From positions 1-37,221 of the forward strand of contig CAMFJT010000025.1 in assembly GCA_945957125.1 (NCBI GenBank): a stretch of 37,221 bases of DNA. Direction: 5' to 3'. The stretch is from an uncultured Rhodospirillales bacterium (GTDB lineage: Bacteria > Pseudomonadota > Alphaproteobacteria > Reyranellales > Reyranellaceae). A program made the translations under genes and the position numbers. Numbering within the stretch: position 1 is the stretch's first letter; every line of letters begins with the position of its first letter. Positions 26,801 through 34,254 of the stretch are shown in pieces. The notes beneath the pieces were generated by a model. The model did no database searches. It was not told the DNA's origin and worked only from the letters and a program-made list of their open reading frames with translations.

Positions 26801-28427
26801 GCTTGACTTCGTACTTTGCACTGCTGCCCTTGACGGGTACAAAGAAGCGGGACGAGGCTACGTCTTGCAACCCTCTGTGGCTCTTCACATCAAAGAGACG
26901 TAGATCGTCAGTCTGCTGGTATTGCGCTCGTGTCAGGGTTTCGTTCGCAAGGTCCACGAGAAGTTCTGCAAACTCCAAACCCGACATTGGTGCCGCGCCT
27001 GTAGTCTGGGCCTTTCGCAGATGCTCAAACATTAGGCGCCCAACGCTAAGCTGATCGATAAGCTCGACATCGTTCGCGCTAAGAAGATCAATCGCGATCC
27101 CCAAGATCCTGGGATTGCGAAGCGACTGAAGAACGTCTGCCTTTACCTTGCTCACAGCGATGTTCCGACTCTTAAGAATCCCTTCCAACTCGACGATGGT
27201 CCATTGGACGACTGGCACTTCCACGACTCTGCAAGCAAGAGTGTTCTTCAGATGTGTCCAGTGCGTAGACCTTGTTGTGATGACAAGGCATCCACCCAGC
27301 TTCGCAAGCTCAGACGCCGTGTTGTCGAGCGTCTTTGACCAATCCGCCTTCAAAGGTTGATTGAGCCCATCGAAAACCATCGTCACACGAACATTCTTCG
27401 GAATGGGATTGGCACGCCATCCTTTAATGCGCCGACGCCATCTCTCCTTTGCACGTTCAGAGCGCTGCCCGCCCGTTTGTGCGATCAATTTGTCGATGAG
27501 AAAACTTTCAAAGTCGTTAGTGGCTTCAGGAGCGAGTAAGTCTTCGGCGGGACTAATGATGAGGATAGAGGCGGTGGTGCAAGCAAGCCACGTCGATGCT
27601 GCGAGCCACGATTTGCCGACACCTTCAGGGCCAATGACAGCGTAAATTTCTGCTGCGGCTTGCCCTGTAAAGGCGCTTGCTAGCTTCGCTTCCAGAGACC
27701 GCGCGATGCCTGCCAGACCAGACTGGTCGCGCGGCGCTAAAGGCTGGCCGAATGCAGCCCGCGCGGACACTCGACTCGAGAGCGTATCCGTCAACCACTG
27801 GCGATTGCGCACTCGAGCTTGCCCTAGTCCAGCCTCCTCAGCCGATAATGCAGTACGAAGGGCTGCAAGGCGTGCAGGTAGCGCGGGATGTTTCGTGAAA
27901 TGGTCAATCGCGAGAAGTGCATCTTTGGTTAAATGCGCTTTCGGTTTGCCCCTGAGGTTGTCAGCAATGAAGTCCTTTGCTCTCTGATTGGCGTGAACGA
28001 CAGCGACCAACAGCGCACCGAGATCGTTGTTGCTCCAATCGAGGAGAACTGCTCCGATTCCCGACTTCTCACAGAAGCCGCGAAGGCTGCTTGCAGTCTG
28101 TGCTGCCACCTCACACGACGCACCAAGAATCCAAAGGTCCACTTGTCCTGCATCATCCTGGATAAGGTCAAAAAGCTTCGCCGTAATCTCGGCTGGCTTC
28201 GGACTCGTGCGATAACGTTTGCCTTCGAAGTAGGTGGCACCACCATTGAAGGCGCTATCGCCATCGCGCCCGCGCTGCGACCCAGACTTGGCAAGGCGAA
28301 ACGATTGCCCCGTCACAGATGCGAGCACGATCCCCAGCAGCCCCTCAAAGCCGTTGGGACCTGAGTGATGAAGCGCAAGTAGCGCTTCACGTAAATTCTC
28401 GGAATGTTTCTTATCGGTTGTGTTCAC
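23835..28427 (-). CDS. Large STAND NTPase with N-terminal PD-(D/E)XK-like nuclease domain; putative Avs-type antiphage protein
   Basis: 1530 residues. The N-terminal ~150 residues look like a restriction-endonuclease fold: GFEGLL (E28), GRDGD (D55, D57) and YFEGKRY (E68, K70) form a D...ExK pattern, followed by VDLWILGAS. The NTPase region (about 230-470) has Walker A GPEGVGKS (266-273), Walker B VTMVFDGLN (D353), an ITTRSTHW sensor (R386) and an LRNPRILGIA segment near 436, as in STAND/NACHT ATPases. The remaining ~1000 residues are mostly helical. One stretch (about 1071-1103, SSDDGVRTQALGAAAASGDL) reads as a HEAT-type repeat, and a proline-rich linker follows near 1188-1215. There is no signal peptide or membrane segment. 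The start is a GTG (complement of 28425-28427) with a weak ribosome site. Base composition is clearly more AT-rich than all neighbours. By architecture it is a single-protein defence sensor: a phage protein is sensed, the NTPase oligomerises and the nuclease fires. The exact family is not recognised. Confidence 0.82.
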   Translation of the reverse strand: MNTTDKKHSENLREALLALHHSGPNGFEGLLGIVLASVTGQSFRLAKSGSQRGRDGDSAFNGGATYFEGKRYRTSPKPAEITAKLFDLIQDDAGQVDLWILGASCEVAAQTASSLRGFCEKSGIGAVLLDWSNNDLGALLVAVVHANQRAKDFIADNLRGKPKAHLTKDALLAIDHFTKHPALPARLAALRTALSAEEAGLGQARVRNRQWLTDTLSSRVSARAAFGQPLAPRDQSGLAGIARSLEAKLASAFTGQAAAEIYAVIGPEGVGKSWLAASTWLACTTASILIISPAEDLLAPEATNDFESFLIDKLIAQTGGQRSERAKERWRRRIKGWRANPIPKNVRVTMVFDGLNQPLKADWSKTLDNTASELAKLGGCLVITTRSTHWTHLKNTLACRVVEVPVVQWTIVELEGILKSRNIAVSKVKADVLQSLRNPRILGIAIDLLSANDVELIDQLSVGRLMFEHLRKAQTTGAAPMSGLEFAELLVDLANETLTRAQYQQTDDLRLFDVKSHRGLQDVASSRFFVPVKGSSAKYEVKQDGLNLGLALSLIGALERELRNKRDPRERLATILEPITALDETASVVFLATQIACLDAEASPPARSALIEHFVSLQNLPNSEADAFAVLARSATLSFLEAAENVYTSETHIPNADWILYALHKHRDNPLVWEAISDAVRRWLAYYSLAPERRMFKSPRRDPENEVIEERNKRQTDIDKRVNDLTSVERKYRDENLVLSNKWHLDTLHRTAFYLLAGKHLKGFADDLVRWSFSNALGPATHAPSKEFEQLIRFNRVDWNETQAGLLKWITTFDGDNSSTVGKWSSVEILRATGAVDDAKRAEDLAEWLTRDREKFLGWSLVEKYCEVDPCDPGTKKPDNVDTTATQYRAIDASKLATHRGPGSEDRLFNTARAGVARFHLADAVAVHRALADDILNRADLARWLGALTLLEHSAALTDQQARNILKAGQASTARHDDHRDHRDEWIAAQYLIFTAITHLPADEQLEAIAGIGGNTVLLDILAALRPASEEGAEHILERILQSTDTDKQSAVLAAIRYSNPPLSQRSRAIVRELLESSDDGVRTQALGAAAASGDLNLLKAIVAIGWDARALRHGKQTFERWYGSSAILQAAKAGLITLDEALDRMDLDHYGFAAQTLGPTAASAIAKRVEAALIRALGYSHTSNLPKMTTSTPNVADAKPPLISLNDPPPSQDLGDQFGRLGETDEQFDARQDRMARSFDSFRKELTTADANLVLSDLTLEGVKSLIKAEESAGEHWIELLNAATDVQLRYLHHFAMQLAVILSKHTGARRLLSRLATIEPAINRVQGVAKAPAESLYLWENADVPELQDVCKRRLVTCRDDSKIALEVFAACLNGKANVVEDTIDDLLTTGQPADLCLALTLAGYSDQSVHAESVLSRFNGAQGYIGIAQKAATKAYERNLWARTWYGQMISARTPLEFWQASVLLAKIVDLRVDIWSETLGVRSNTHRAFLPTVLRAIGSRIEKTQKKREDHLFGDKSPSAHFLPDW

Positions 28428-29029
28428 AGGCCTACGCTACAACGGTCTTGATTGTGCCAGCCAGTAAAAACACCCGCTAACAATTTTTCATAGCGCTTCA
28501 ATTCCTCAGAGCAACCATTCAAGCGATCTCTGACGCAAAGCGCTCATCGCCCTTCTGGATCGGGGCTTGATCCTATCTCGACGTCTCCTGCGGACGACGT
28601 TATGCTTCAACCATGCACATCAAGCTTTACCTTTGCGCCTTTGTTATCGGCAGCTACGCAGGGGCCTTGAATGCAGGAGGCGCAGCCTGATCCAAGGGGA
28701 CTACGGGCGGGTCGTCTTCGTCAAGGAGCGAAACATCAGGGTTATTCGTACGGACCCGCCAAGCGTCGCGAACGACGAGTTTATACTTGCCGATCGGGTC
28801 TTGGGGCGGGCACGACGGCCCTTCTCCAAGCGCGATGAACGGGCGCACGGTTCCGGCGCTGAGGAGGCTCGAAGCCGACGAACCGCCCCGCGTGGGGAAG
28901 CAACGGGTCAAGTGAGTTGGCATTGGCCTGACAGATTGCGCCACACCGGGTGCCGTGAAGCGAAGGGCCGCATCGAGGCTTTGCGACACTGCGCATCCGG
29001 GTATGCCGCGCACGATCGACGATGACGGA
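28428..29029. other. Gene-poor right flank of the STAND-gene island
   Basis: About 600 bases between the STAND start and the hydrolase stop, AT-richer near the STAND gene and returning to high GC by about 28870. It must hold the STAND promoter, but no convincing -35/-10 pair was found. Two weak coding candidates exist. One is a minus-strand open frame ending at 28654 (tail containing IGKYKLVVRDAWRV). The other is a 25-codon plus-strand frame at 28613 whose product looks like a bare signal peptide (MHIKLYLCAFVIGSYAGAL). Neither has a clear ribosome-binding site or a family match; they may be remnants. No tRNA, integrase or transposase is present. Confidence 0.5.
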
Positions 29030-29701
29030 TCAATTCGCCGGCCGGTACTGCTCCATGAAGGCCAGCACCTCGGCGACGGGCAACACGTCGGCGTACTTCA
29101 CCGCCATGTCGTAGAGGTTGGCGAAGTGCGGGCTCTCGTGCTTGTCGGAGACGCACTCCTCCGGGACGATCATGCGGTGGCTGCGCGACAGGCCGTCGAC
29201 GACCGTGGCGCGCACGCAGCCGGAGGTCGAGCCGCCGGTCACCACCACGGTGTCGACGCCGTGGAACGTCAACAGCGACGGCAGGTTGGTCTCGAAGTAG
29301 GCCGACGCCATGCGCTTGTTGATCACGATGTCGCCCGGCTCGATCGCGCAGCGCGCGTCGAGCGCGGCGCGGCGCGAGCCGGCCTTGATGTTCTGCAGCG
29401 AATCGGGCGTGTCGGTGCGCGTGCCCCACACGCCGCAATCCTCGCCCGAGTCGAGATACGACACGTAGGTCCAGACCACCGGGCAGCGATGCAGCCGGAA
29501 CAGCCGCGCCAGCGCGTTGACGTGCTCGATCTGGCGCGGGTCGGTCTCGTAGGCGGTGACGAACTCCGCCGGCCGGGTATAGGCGTTCTGGAGATCGACA
29601 TTGACCAGCGCGGGCTTACGGCCAAAGCCGAAGCGCGCCCGCGGCGGCTGGGCCTTGAGCGCCTCGTACATCTCGCGCGCCGTCATGCGGGACAGCTCCA
29701 T
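29030..29701 (-). CDS. Isochorismatase-fold cysteine hydrolase, N-carbamoylsarcosine amidase-like
   Basis: 223 residues. The catalytic triad of the family is visible: D36 (VNVDLQNAYT), K129 (VINKRMASAYF) and C162 (GGSTSGCVRATV). The end contains HESPHFANLYDMAVKYADV, the CV-D-PH-KYADV style shared by N-carbamoylsarcosine amidases and maleamate amidohydrolases. It would hydrolyse an amide or carbamoyl group in the cytosol. The ATG shares a base with the TGA of the 952-residue oxidoreductase (TGATG), so the two work together. An N-carbamoyl-amino-acid substrate feeding the oxidoreductase is possible; a maleamate-like substrate is the alternative. Confidence 0.87.
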   Translation of the reverse strand: MELSRMTAREMYEALKAQPPRARFGFGRKPALVNVDLQNAYTRPAEFVTAYETDPRQIEHVNALARLFRLHRCPVVWTYVSYLDSGEDCGVWGTRTDTPDSLQNIKAGSRRAALDARCAIEPGDIVINKRMASAYFETNLPSLLTFHGVDTVVVTGGSTSGCVRATVVDGLSRSHRMIVPEECVSDKHESPHFANLYDMAVKYADVLPVAEVLAFMEQYRPAN

Positions 29702-32559
29702 CAGCCGAACCTCCGGATCGAATAGGGCTCCACCGGCAGGCTGGTCGCACGGCCGGCGATCATCTCCGCGGTGAGCCGCGACAGGACCGGAGCCAGCGTG
29801 TAGCCGTTGGAGCTGACGCAGTTGTAGAAGCCCGGCAGGCCGGGCACCTCGCCCAGGATGGGCGCGCGGTCGATGTTCACGTTCATGCCCGCCCATATGC
29901 GAATAGCGTGCAAATCCTTCAGCGCCGGAACTGCGCGCGAGGCGATCCAGAGATTGCCCTCGACGCTGGCCCGCAGCGCGCGCGACAGCTTCTGCGCCTC
30001 GTCCAGCCCGGCGGTCCAGCCGCCGCCGACCATGAAGGCGCCCGACGCCATCTGCTTCAGCGTCAAGTGGCGGCCGGCATAGGCGACCAGCCGCGTAAGG
30101 GTCGGTCCCGTCGGCTCGGTCACGATCATCTGCAGCGGCGCGCCGCGCACCGGGATCGACACGCCGGCCAGCGACGCGATCTGCGCGGCCCATGGCCCGG
30201 CCGCGTTGACGATCCGCCCGCAGCGGATCTCGCCGCGGCTGGTCGTCACCTTCCAGCCGGCGCCGGCACGCTCGATCGACTGGACGTCGCTGCCGCGCCG
30301 GAACCGCGCGCCGAGCTCCTTTGCCCGCGCGATCACCGCATAAGTCCCGCGCAAAGGATTGATCTTTCCCTCGCCCGGGCACCATTCGGCGGCGATCGCG
30401 GCGTCGCCGATGCATGGCTCCATCCGGCGCAGCTCGTTGCCGCCGATCAGCTCGGCCTCGATGCCGCGGCTGTTCTCGAGCGCGATCTTGCCTCTGAGGA
30501 ACTCGATGTCGCGCTCGCTCTCGCCCAGCATCAACCCGCCGGTGACCTTGATCTCGAGGTCCTCGCCCGTGTCGCGCTCGATCTCCTGCCACAGCTTCAC
30601 CGACGCCGGGCCGAGCGGCAGCGTGTCGGCCGCGCGGTTGCCGGCAGGCGGGGCGCCGGCGACGAAATCGAAAGCCAGCAACTGGACGTGCAGGCTGCCG
30701 GCATTGGCGCCGGAGGCCTGCAGGTTCATGTCGTCGCGCTCGACGACCATCACGTCGATGCCCTCGTGCGCCAGCCAGTAGGCCACGCACGAGCCCGCAA
30801 CGCCGCCGCCGATCACCAGCGTGTCGACCGTCTCGACCGGCAGCGGATCGGTCTCGCGCGGCCGCGCCATGTCGGGCGGCACGAAATCGACATGGCCGGT
30901 CCATTCGGGCCGCTCGACGGCGAGCGCGCGGATCGGCACCGGCTTGGCCGGCGGGCGCGGCGCGAACAGGTCGAACTCGCCCGGTTCGCCCGAGCAGATG
31001 CGCGCGATCAGCGGCGCGCAATAGCGCCCCTGGCAGCGGCCCATCCCGGCTCGCGTGGCGCGCTTGAGCGCCGCCGGCGTGGTGTGGCCGGCCTTCACGG
31101 CCTCGCGCAGCACCCCGGCGTTCACTTCCTCGCAGCGACAGACGAGGGCCGCCGAATCGATCGCGGCGGCCTGCTGCGGCGCCGCCTCGAACAGGCGCCA
31201 CAACGCCTTCTGGAAGCGCTGGGCGCGCGCCAGGCTGCGGCGCGCCCGACGCGGTTCCACTGCGGCCAGGCCGAGATCGCGGGCGATGGCGGCAGCGGCG
31301 ATCGCGCCCGCCGCCATCGCCGCTTGCGCGCCGCCGAACCGCGCACCGTCGCCGATCGCGAAGACTTCCGGCACGCTGGTGCGGCCGTCGGCATCGGTTA
31401 CGGTTTCCATCGAGCCGTTGCCGCGCGGCACGAACCGGTGGCTGCAGCCGAGCGCGCGGGCAAGCTCGCTCGACGAAGAGAAGCCGTAGCCCAGCGCCAC
31501 GATGTCGGCGTCGATCCCGAAGTCGGCCGCTTCCGCGCGGCGCACGCGGTCGTCGCCCAGCAGGCGGGTGACACGGCGGCGCCAGTGCAGCAACGGATTG
31601 AGCTTGGTCACCAACGCAAGGCCGTTGGCGAGCAGCGACGGCGCCGCCCAGCCGGCCTGGAGGAGCTCGAGCAAGGCGCCGAGGCTGGGGCGCGATGCCG
31701 ATTCCAGCACCGCCACGACATTGGCACCACCGTCGAGCAGCTCGGCCGCGGTCTGCAGGCACAACGGGCCGTTACCCGCGATGACGATCCGCTCGCCCGG
31801 CGCCACGCGATAGGAGCGCGCCAGGGTCTGCAACGCGCCGACCGTCATGACGCCGGGCAGCGTCCAGCCCGGCACCGGTAGCGACTGCTCGTAGGCGCCG
31901 GTCGCCAGCACGAGGCGCCGCGGCCGGAACAGGGTCGATCGGCCGGCGACGATGGCCGCCACGTCGGTCGGCGAGAACGCGGCCCACACGGTGGTTTCGT
32001 TCAGGATGCGGACGCCGGCCCGCAACGCCGCCTCGTGCAGCGCCACGCCGTCGCGGAACTGGCGATCGAGATGGCGGCGCTCGGCGACCTGCGAGGGGGC
32101 GAGCGGCTTGAAGAACTGGCCGCCGGCATGCAGCCGCTCGTCGGCGACGACGACGCTGGCGCCGGCGTGGGCGAGGGCACGCGCGGCGGACAGGCCGGCC
32201 GGCCCGGCGCCGACCACCAGCACGTCGCAGGCGATCTCCTCGGCGGCGGCGGCCGGAGCGGCGGCCGGCTTGGCGCCGGCCAAAGGCTCGGACAGCACCT
32301 CCATGCCGTCGGCCACCTTGGTCAGGCAGGCCCGCTGGTTGGGCCGGCCGTCGACCGTCACGAGGCAGTCGAAGCAGGCGCCCATGCCGCAGAAGGGCCC
32401 GCGCGGCGCACCCGACCGCGCCTGGCGCACCGACACGATGTCGGCCGCGGCCAAGGCGGCGGCGATGGTCTCGCCGCCCAGCGCCTCGATCTCGACGCCG
32501 TCGAAGCGGAGGCGGACCGGCGCGCCGGCCGGTCGCATGTTCGGATGCTTCAGGCGCAT
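29701..32559 (-). CDS. Three-module fused FAD/[2Fe-2S] amine or imino-acid dehydrogenase (HcnA-HcnB-HcnC-like)
   Basis: 952 residues in four parts. Residues 1-95 form a ferredoxin-like [2Fe-2S] domain with C57, C62, C65 and C78. About 110-435 is a pyridine-nucleotide-disulphide-type FAD domain (VVGAGPAG at 115-122, second dinucleotide fold IAGNGPLCLQ near 260). About 470-520 is a BFD-like [2Fe-2S] segment (C474, C476, C509, C514). About 575-950 is a DAO-type FAD oxidase (GGGVAG at 584-589). Separately encoded equivalents are HcnA/B/C, octopine/nopaline oxidases and D-hydroxyproline dehydrogenase; heterotetrameric sarcosine oxidase is a more distant cousin. Fusion of all three subunits is unusual. 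The ATG at 32559 is preferred; a second at 32538 is possible. It diverges from a DapA-family gene and is coupled to the amidase-like gene. Confidence 0.88.
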   Translation of the reverse strand: MRLKHPNMRPAGAPVRLRFDGVEIEALGGETIAAALAAADIVSVRQARSGAPRGPFCGMGACFDCLVTVDGRPNQRACLTKVADGMEVLSEPLAGAKPAAAPAAAAEEIACDVLVVGAGPAGLSAARALAHAGASVVVADERLHAGGQFFKPLAPSQVAERRHLDRQFRDGVALHEAALRAGVRILNETTVWAAFSPTDVAAIVAGRSTLFRPRRLVLATGAYEQSLPVPGWTLPGVMTVGALQTLARSYRVAPGERIVIAGNGPLCLQTAAELLDGGANVVAVLESASRPSLGALLELLQAGWAAPSLLANGLALVTKLNPLLHWRRRVTRLLGDDRVRRAEAADFGIDADIVALGYGFSSSSELARALGCSHRFVPRGNGSMETVTDADGRTSVPEVFAIGDGARFGGAQAAMAAGAIAAAAIARDLGLAAVEPRRARRSLARAQRFQKALWRLFEAAPQQAAAIDSAALVCRCEEVNAGVLREAVKAGHTTPAALKRATRAGMGRCQGRYCAPLIARICSGEPGEFDLFAPRPPAKPVPIRALAVERPEWTGHVDFVPPDMARPRETDPLPVETVDTLVIGGGVAGSCVAYWLAHEGIDVMVVERDDMNLQASGANAGSLHVQLLAFDFVAGAPPAGNRAADTLPLGPASVKLWQEIERDTGEDLEIKVTGGLMLGESERDIEFLRGKIALENSRGIEAELIGGNELRRMEPCIGDAAIAAEWCPGEGKINPLRGTYAVIARAKELGARFRRGSDVQSIERAGAGWKVTTSRGEIRCGRIVNAAGPWAAQIASLAGVSIPVRGAPLQMIVTEPTGPTLTRLVAYAGRHLTLKQMASGAFMVGGGWTAGLDEAQKLSRALRASVEGNLWIASRAVPALKDLHAIRIWAGMNVNIDRAPILGEVPGLPGFYNCVSSNGYTLAPVLSRLTAEMIAGRATSLPVEPYSIRRFG

Positions 32560-32594
32560 GCGGATGGTTTACAATGGTCGCAGCGAGGGACGAC

Positions 32595-33503
32595 ATGAAG
32601 AAATTTCGCGGCACCTACACGGTCCTGATCACGCCTTTCACGGCCGACGGCAAGAAAGTCGACGAACCGGCGTTGCGGCGCCTGGTCGATTTCCAGATCG
32701 AGGAAGGCATCCACGGCCTGATCCCGCTCGGCAGCACGGGCGAGTTCCTGAGCGTGACGCCCGACGAGCGGCGCCAGATCGTCGAGACCGTCGTGAGCCA
32801 GGCGGCGGGCCGCGTACCCGTGCTGATCGGAACCGGCGCGGAATGGACCGACGAGGTGGTCCGCACCAGCCGTGAGGCCGAAGCGATGGGCGCCGACGGG
32901 GTGATGATCATTCCGCCGTTCTACAGCGTGCCGACCGACGACGAGCTGTTCGCGCACTACAAGAAGGTATCGGACGCCATCGGCATCCCGGTCATGGTGT
33001 ACAACAACCCGGCGACGGCCAATGTCGACATGCAGCCGGAGCTGATCGCGCGGATCGCGCAGATTCCCAATTGCCTGTACGTCAAGGAATCGACGCTCGA
33101 TCCGACCCGGGTGCGCGACATCATCCGGCTCGCCGGCGACAGGATGACGGTGTTCGCGGGCGTGCTCGGCTACGAGTCGTTCTGGCTCGGCGCGGAGGGC
33201 TGGGTCGCGGTCTGCTCGAACGTGATCCCGCGCTGGTCGGCCGAGCTGTTCGAGCTGGTCGCCGACAGGCGCGACATGGATGCGGCGCTGGCGCTCTACA
33301 TGAAGATGACGCCGCTGCTGTGGTGGGTCGGCGGGCCGCGCTATGTGTCCGGCACCAAGGCCGCGTTCGAGATGATCGGCCGGCCGATGGGCCCGCCGCG
33401 CGCGCCGCGCCTGCCGCTGCCGGAGGCGCAGCGACCGGCGCTGCGCGAGGTGCTGCGGCAGATGGGCGTGCTCGCCGAGGAGAAAGCGCGCGCCCGCGCG
33501 TAG
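32595..33503 (+). CDS. DapA-family (dihydrodipicolinate synthase-like) lyase/deaminase
   Basis: 302 residues from the ATG at 32595, with GAGGGA upstream and a TACAAT-type -10 box at 32570-32575. The class I aldolase features are present: GSTGEF (46-51), Y136 in MVYNNPAT and Schiff-base lysine K164 in YVKEST. Biosynthetic DapA is one option, but the context is catabolic. In hydroxyproline pathways a DapA-family enzyme deaminates 1-pyrroline-4-hydroxy-2-carboxylate, the product of an HcnABC-like D-hydroxyproline dehydrogenase. The divergent fusion enzyme makes that role plausible. No hydroxyproline epimerase is in the window, so other keto-acid aldolase roles remain open. Confidence 0.9.
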   Translation: MKKFRGTYTVLITPFTADGKKVDEPALRRLVDFQIEEGIHGLIPLGSTGEFLSVTPDERRQIVETVVSQAAGRVPVLIGTGAEWTDEVVRTSREAEAMGADGVMIIPPFYSVPTDDELFAHYKKVSDAIGIPVMVYNNPATANVDMQPELIARIAQIPNCLYVKESTLDPTRVRDIIRLAGDRMTVFAGVLGYESFWLGAEGWVAVCSNVIPRWSAELFELVADRRDMDAALALYMKMTPLLWWVGGPRYVSGTKAAFEMIGRPMGPPRAPRLPLPEAQRPALREVLRQMGVLAEEKARARA

Positions 33504-33576
33504 CTGCGGCCGCACGACGCTTGTCATCACAATGGCCGGCGGGCACTCTGGATAGGCTAACGCTACCAGAGGCCCC

Positions 33577-34233
33577 ATGCTCCCGTTGACTTACGACGTC
33601 TTCACCGAACCCGAAGACGTTTCGCCCGATACGCTGGCGAACCTGGGGCCGCTGCGCCGCCTGGCCGGCGTCTGGCAATCCGATCACGAGGGCGTGGATG
33701 TCAGCCCCAAGGCGGAAGGCCCGGAGCGGCGCATCTACCGCGAGCAGATCCGGATGCAGCCGATCGATCCGCAACCCAACGGCCCGCAGCTTCTCTACGG
33801 CCTGCGCTACCATATCCACATCACCACGGCGGAAGAGCTCACCACCTTCCACGACCAGGTCGGCTACTGGCTGTGGGAACCGGCTACGGGATTGATCATG
33901 CAGACCATCGCCATCCCGCGCGGCCAGGTGGTGCTGGCGGGCGGCACGGCGGGAGCGGACGACAAGAAGATCTCGGTCGAGGCGCGGCGCGGCGACACGC
34001 GCTTCGGGATTTGCTCGACGACGTTCCTCGAGCAGGCGTTCCGCACCGACTACTACCGCATCGACATCACCTTCAACGACGACGATAGCTGGACCTACCT
34101 TACCCGTACCGACCTCGCCGTCCGCGGCCGCGAGCCGGTGTTCAACCATCACGACACGAACACCCTGCGGCGGGTCTCGCCACCCACGCCCAACCCGCTC
34201 GTCGGCCTGCTGAAGGACAGCAAGGCGGGCTGA
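33577..34233 (+). CDS. Nitrobindin/FABP-like heme-binding beta-barrel domain protein
   Basis: 218 residues without signal peptide. LGPLRRLAGVWQSDHEG (23-39) resembles the GxW-G strand that opens nitrobindin-type barrels. FHDQVGYWLWEPATGLIMQ (91-109) and IPRGQVVLAGG (113-123) are also typical of that family. Nitrobindins bind heme and handle nitric oxide or peroxynitrite, but whether this protein binds heme cannot be decided from sequence alone. The start at 33577 has CCAGAGG just before it, lying in the right arm of a short imperfect inverted repeat (33546-33551 with 33566-33571). It follows the DapA-like gene by 73 bases and converges on the amino-acid ABC genes. Confidence 0.65.
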   Translation: MLPLTYDVFTEPEDVSPDTLANLGPLRRLAGVWQSDHEGVDVSPKAEGPERRIYREQIRMQPIDPQPNGPQLLYGLRYHIHITTAEELTTFHDQVGYWLWEPATGLIMQTIAIPRGQVVLAGGTAGADDKKISVEARRGDTRFGICSTTFLEQAFRTDYYRIDITFNDDDSWTYLTRTDLAVRGREPVFNHHDTNTLRRVSPPTPNPLVGLLKDSKAG

Positions 34234-34254
34234 CAACGGCCTCGCTGAAGAAGA

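Noticed and set aside
28567..29025. 152-residue plus-strand open frame in the STAND right flank
   Set aside because: Arg-rich, with no ribosome-binding site or domain. It overlaps an equally weak minus-strand frame, so it is not called a gene.
23567..29029. Prophage, integrative element or CRISPR locus around the STAND gene
   Set aside because: No integrase, phage structural, transposase, tRNA or regularly spaced repeat sequence is visible on either side.
32595..33503. Biosynthetic dapA
   Set aside because: The fold and Schiff-base lysine fit, but its divergent pairing with a catabolic dehydrogenase makes a lysine-biosynthesis role less likely, so the symbol was not assigned.
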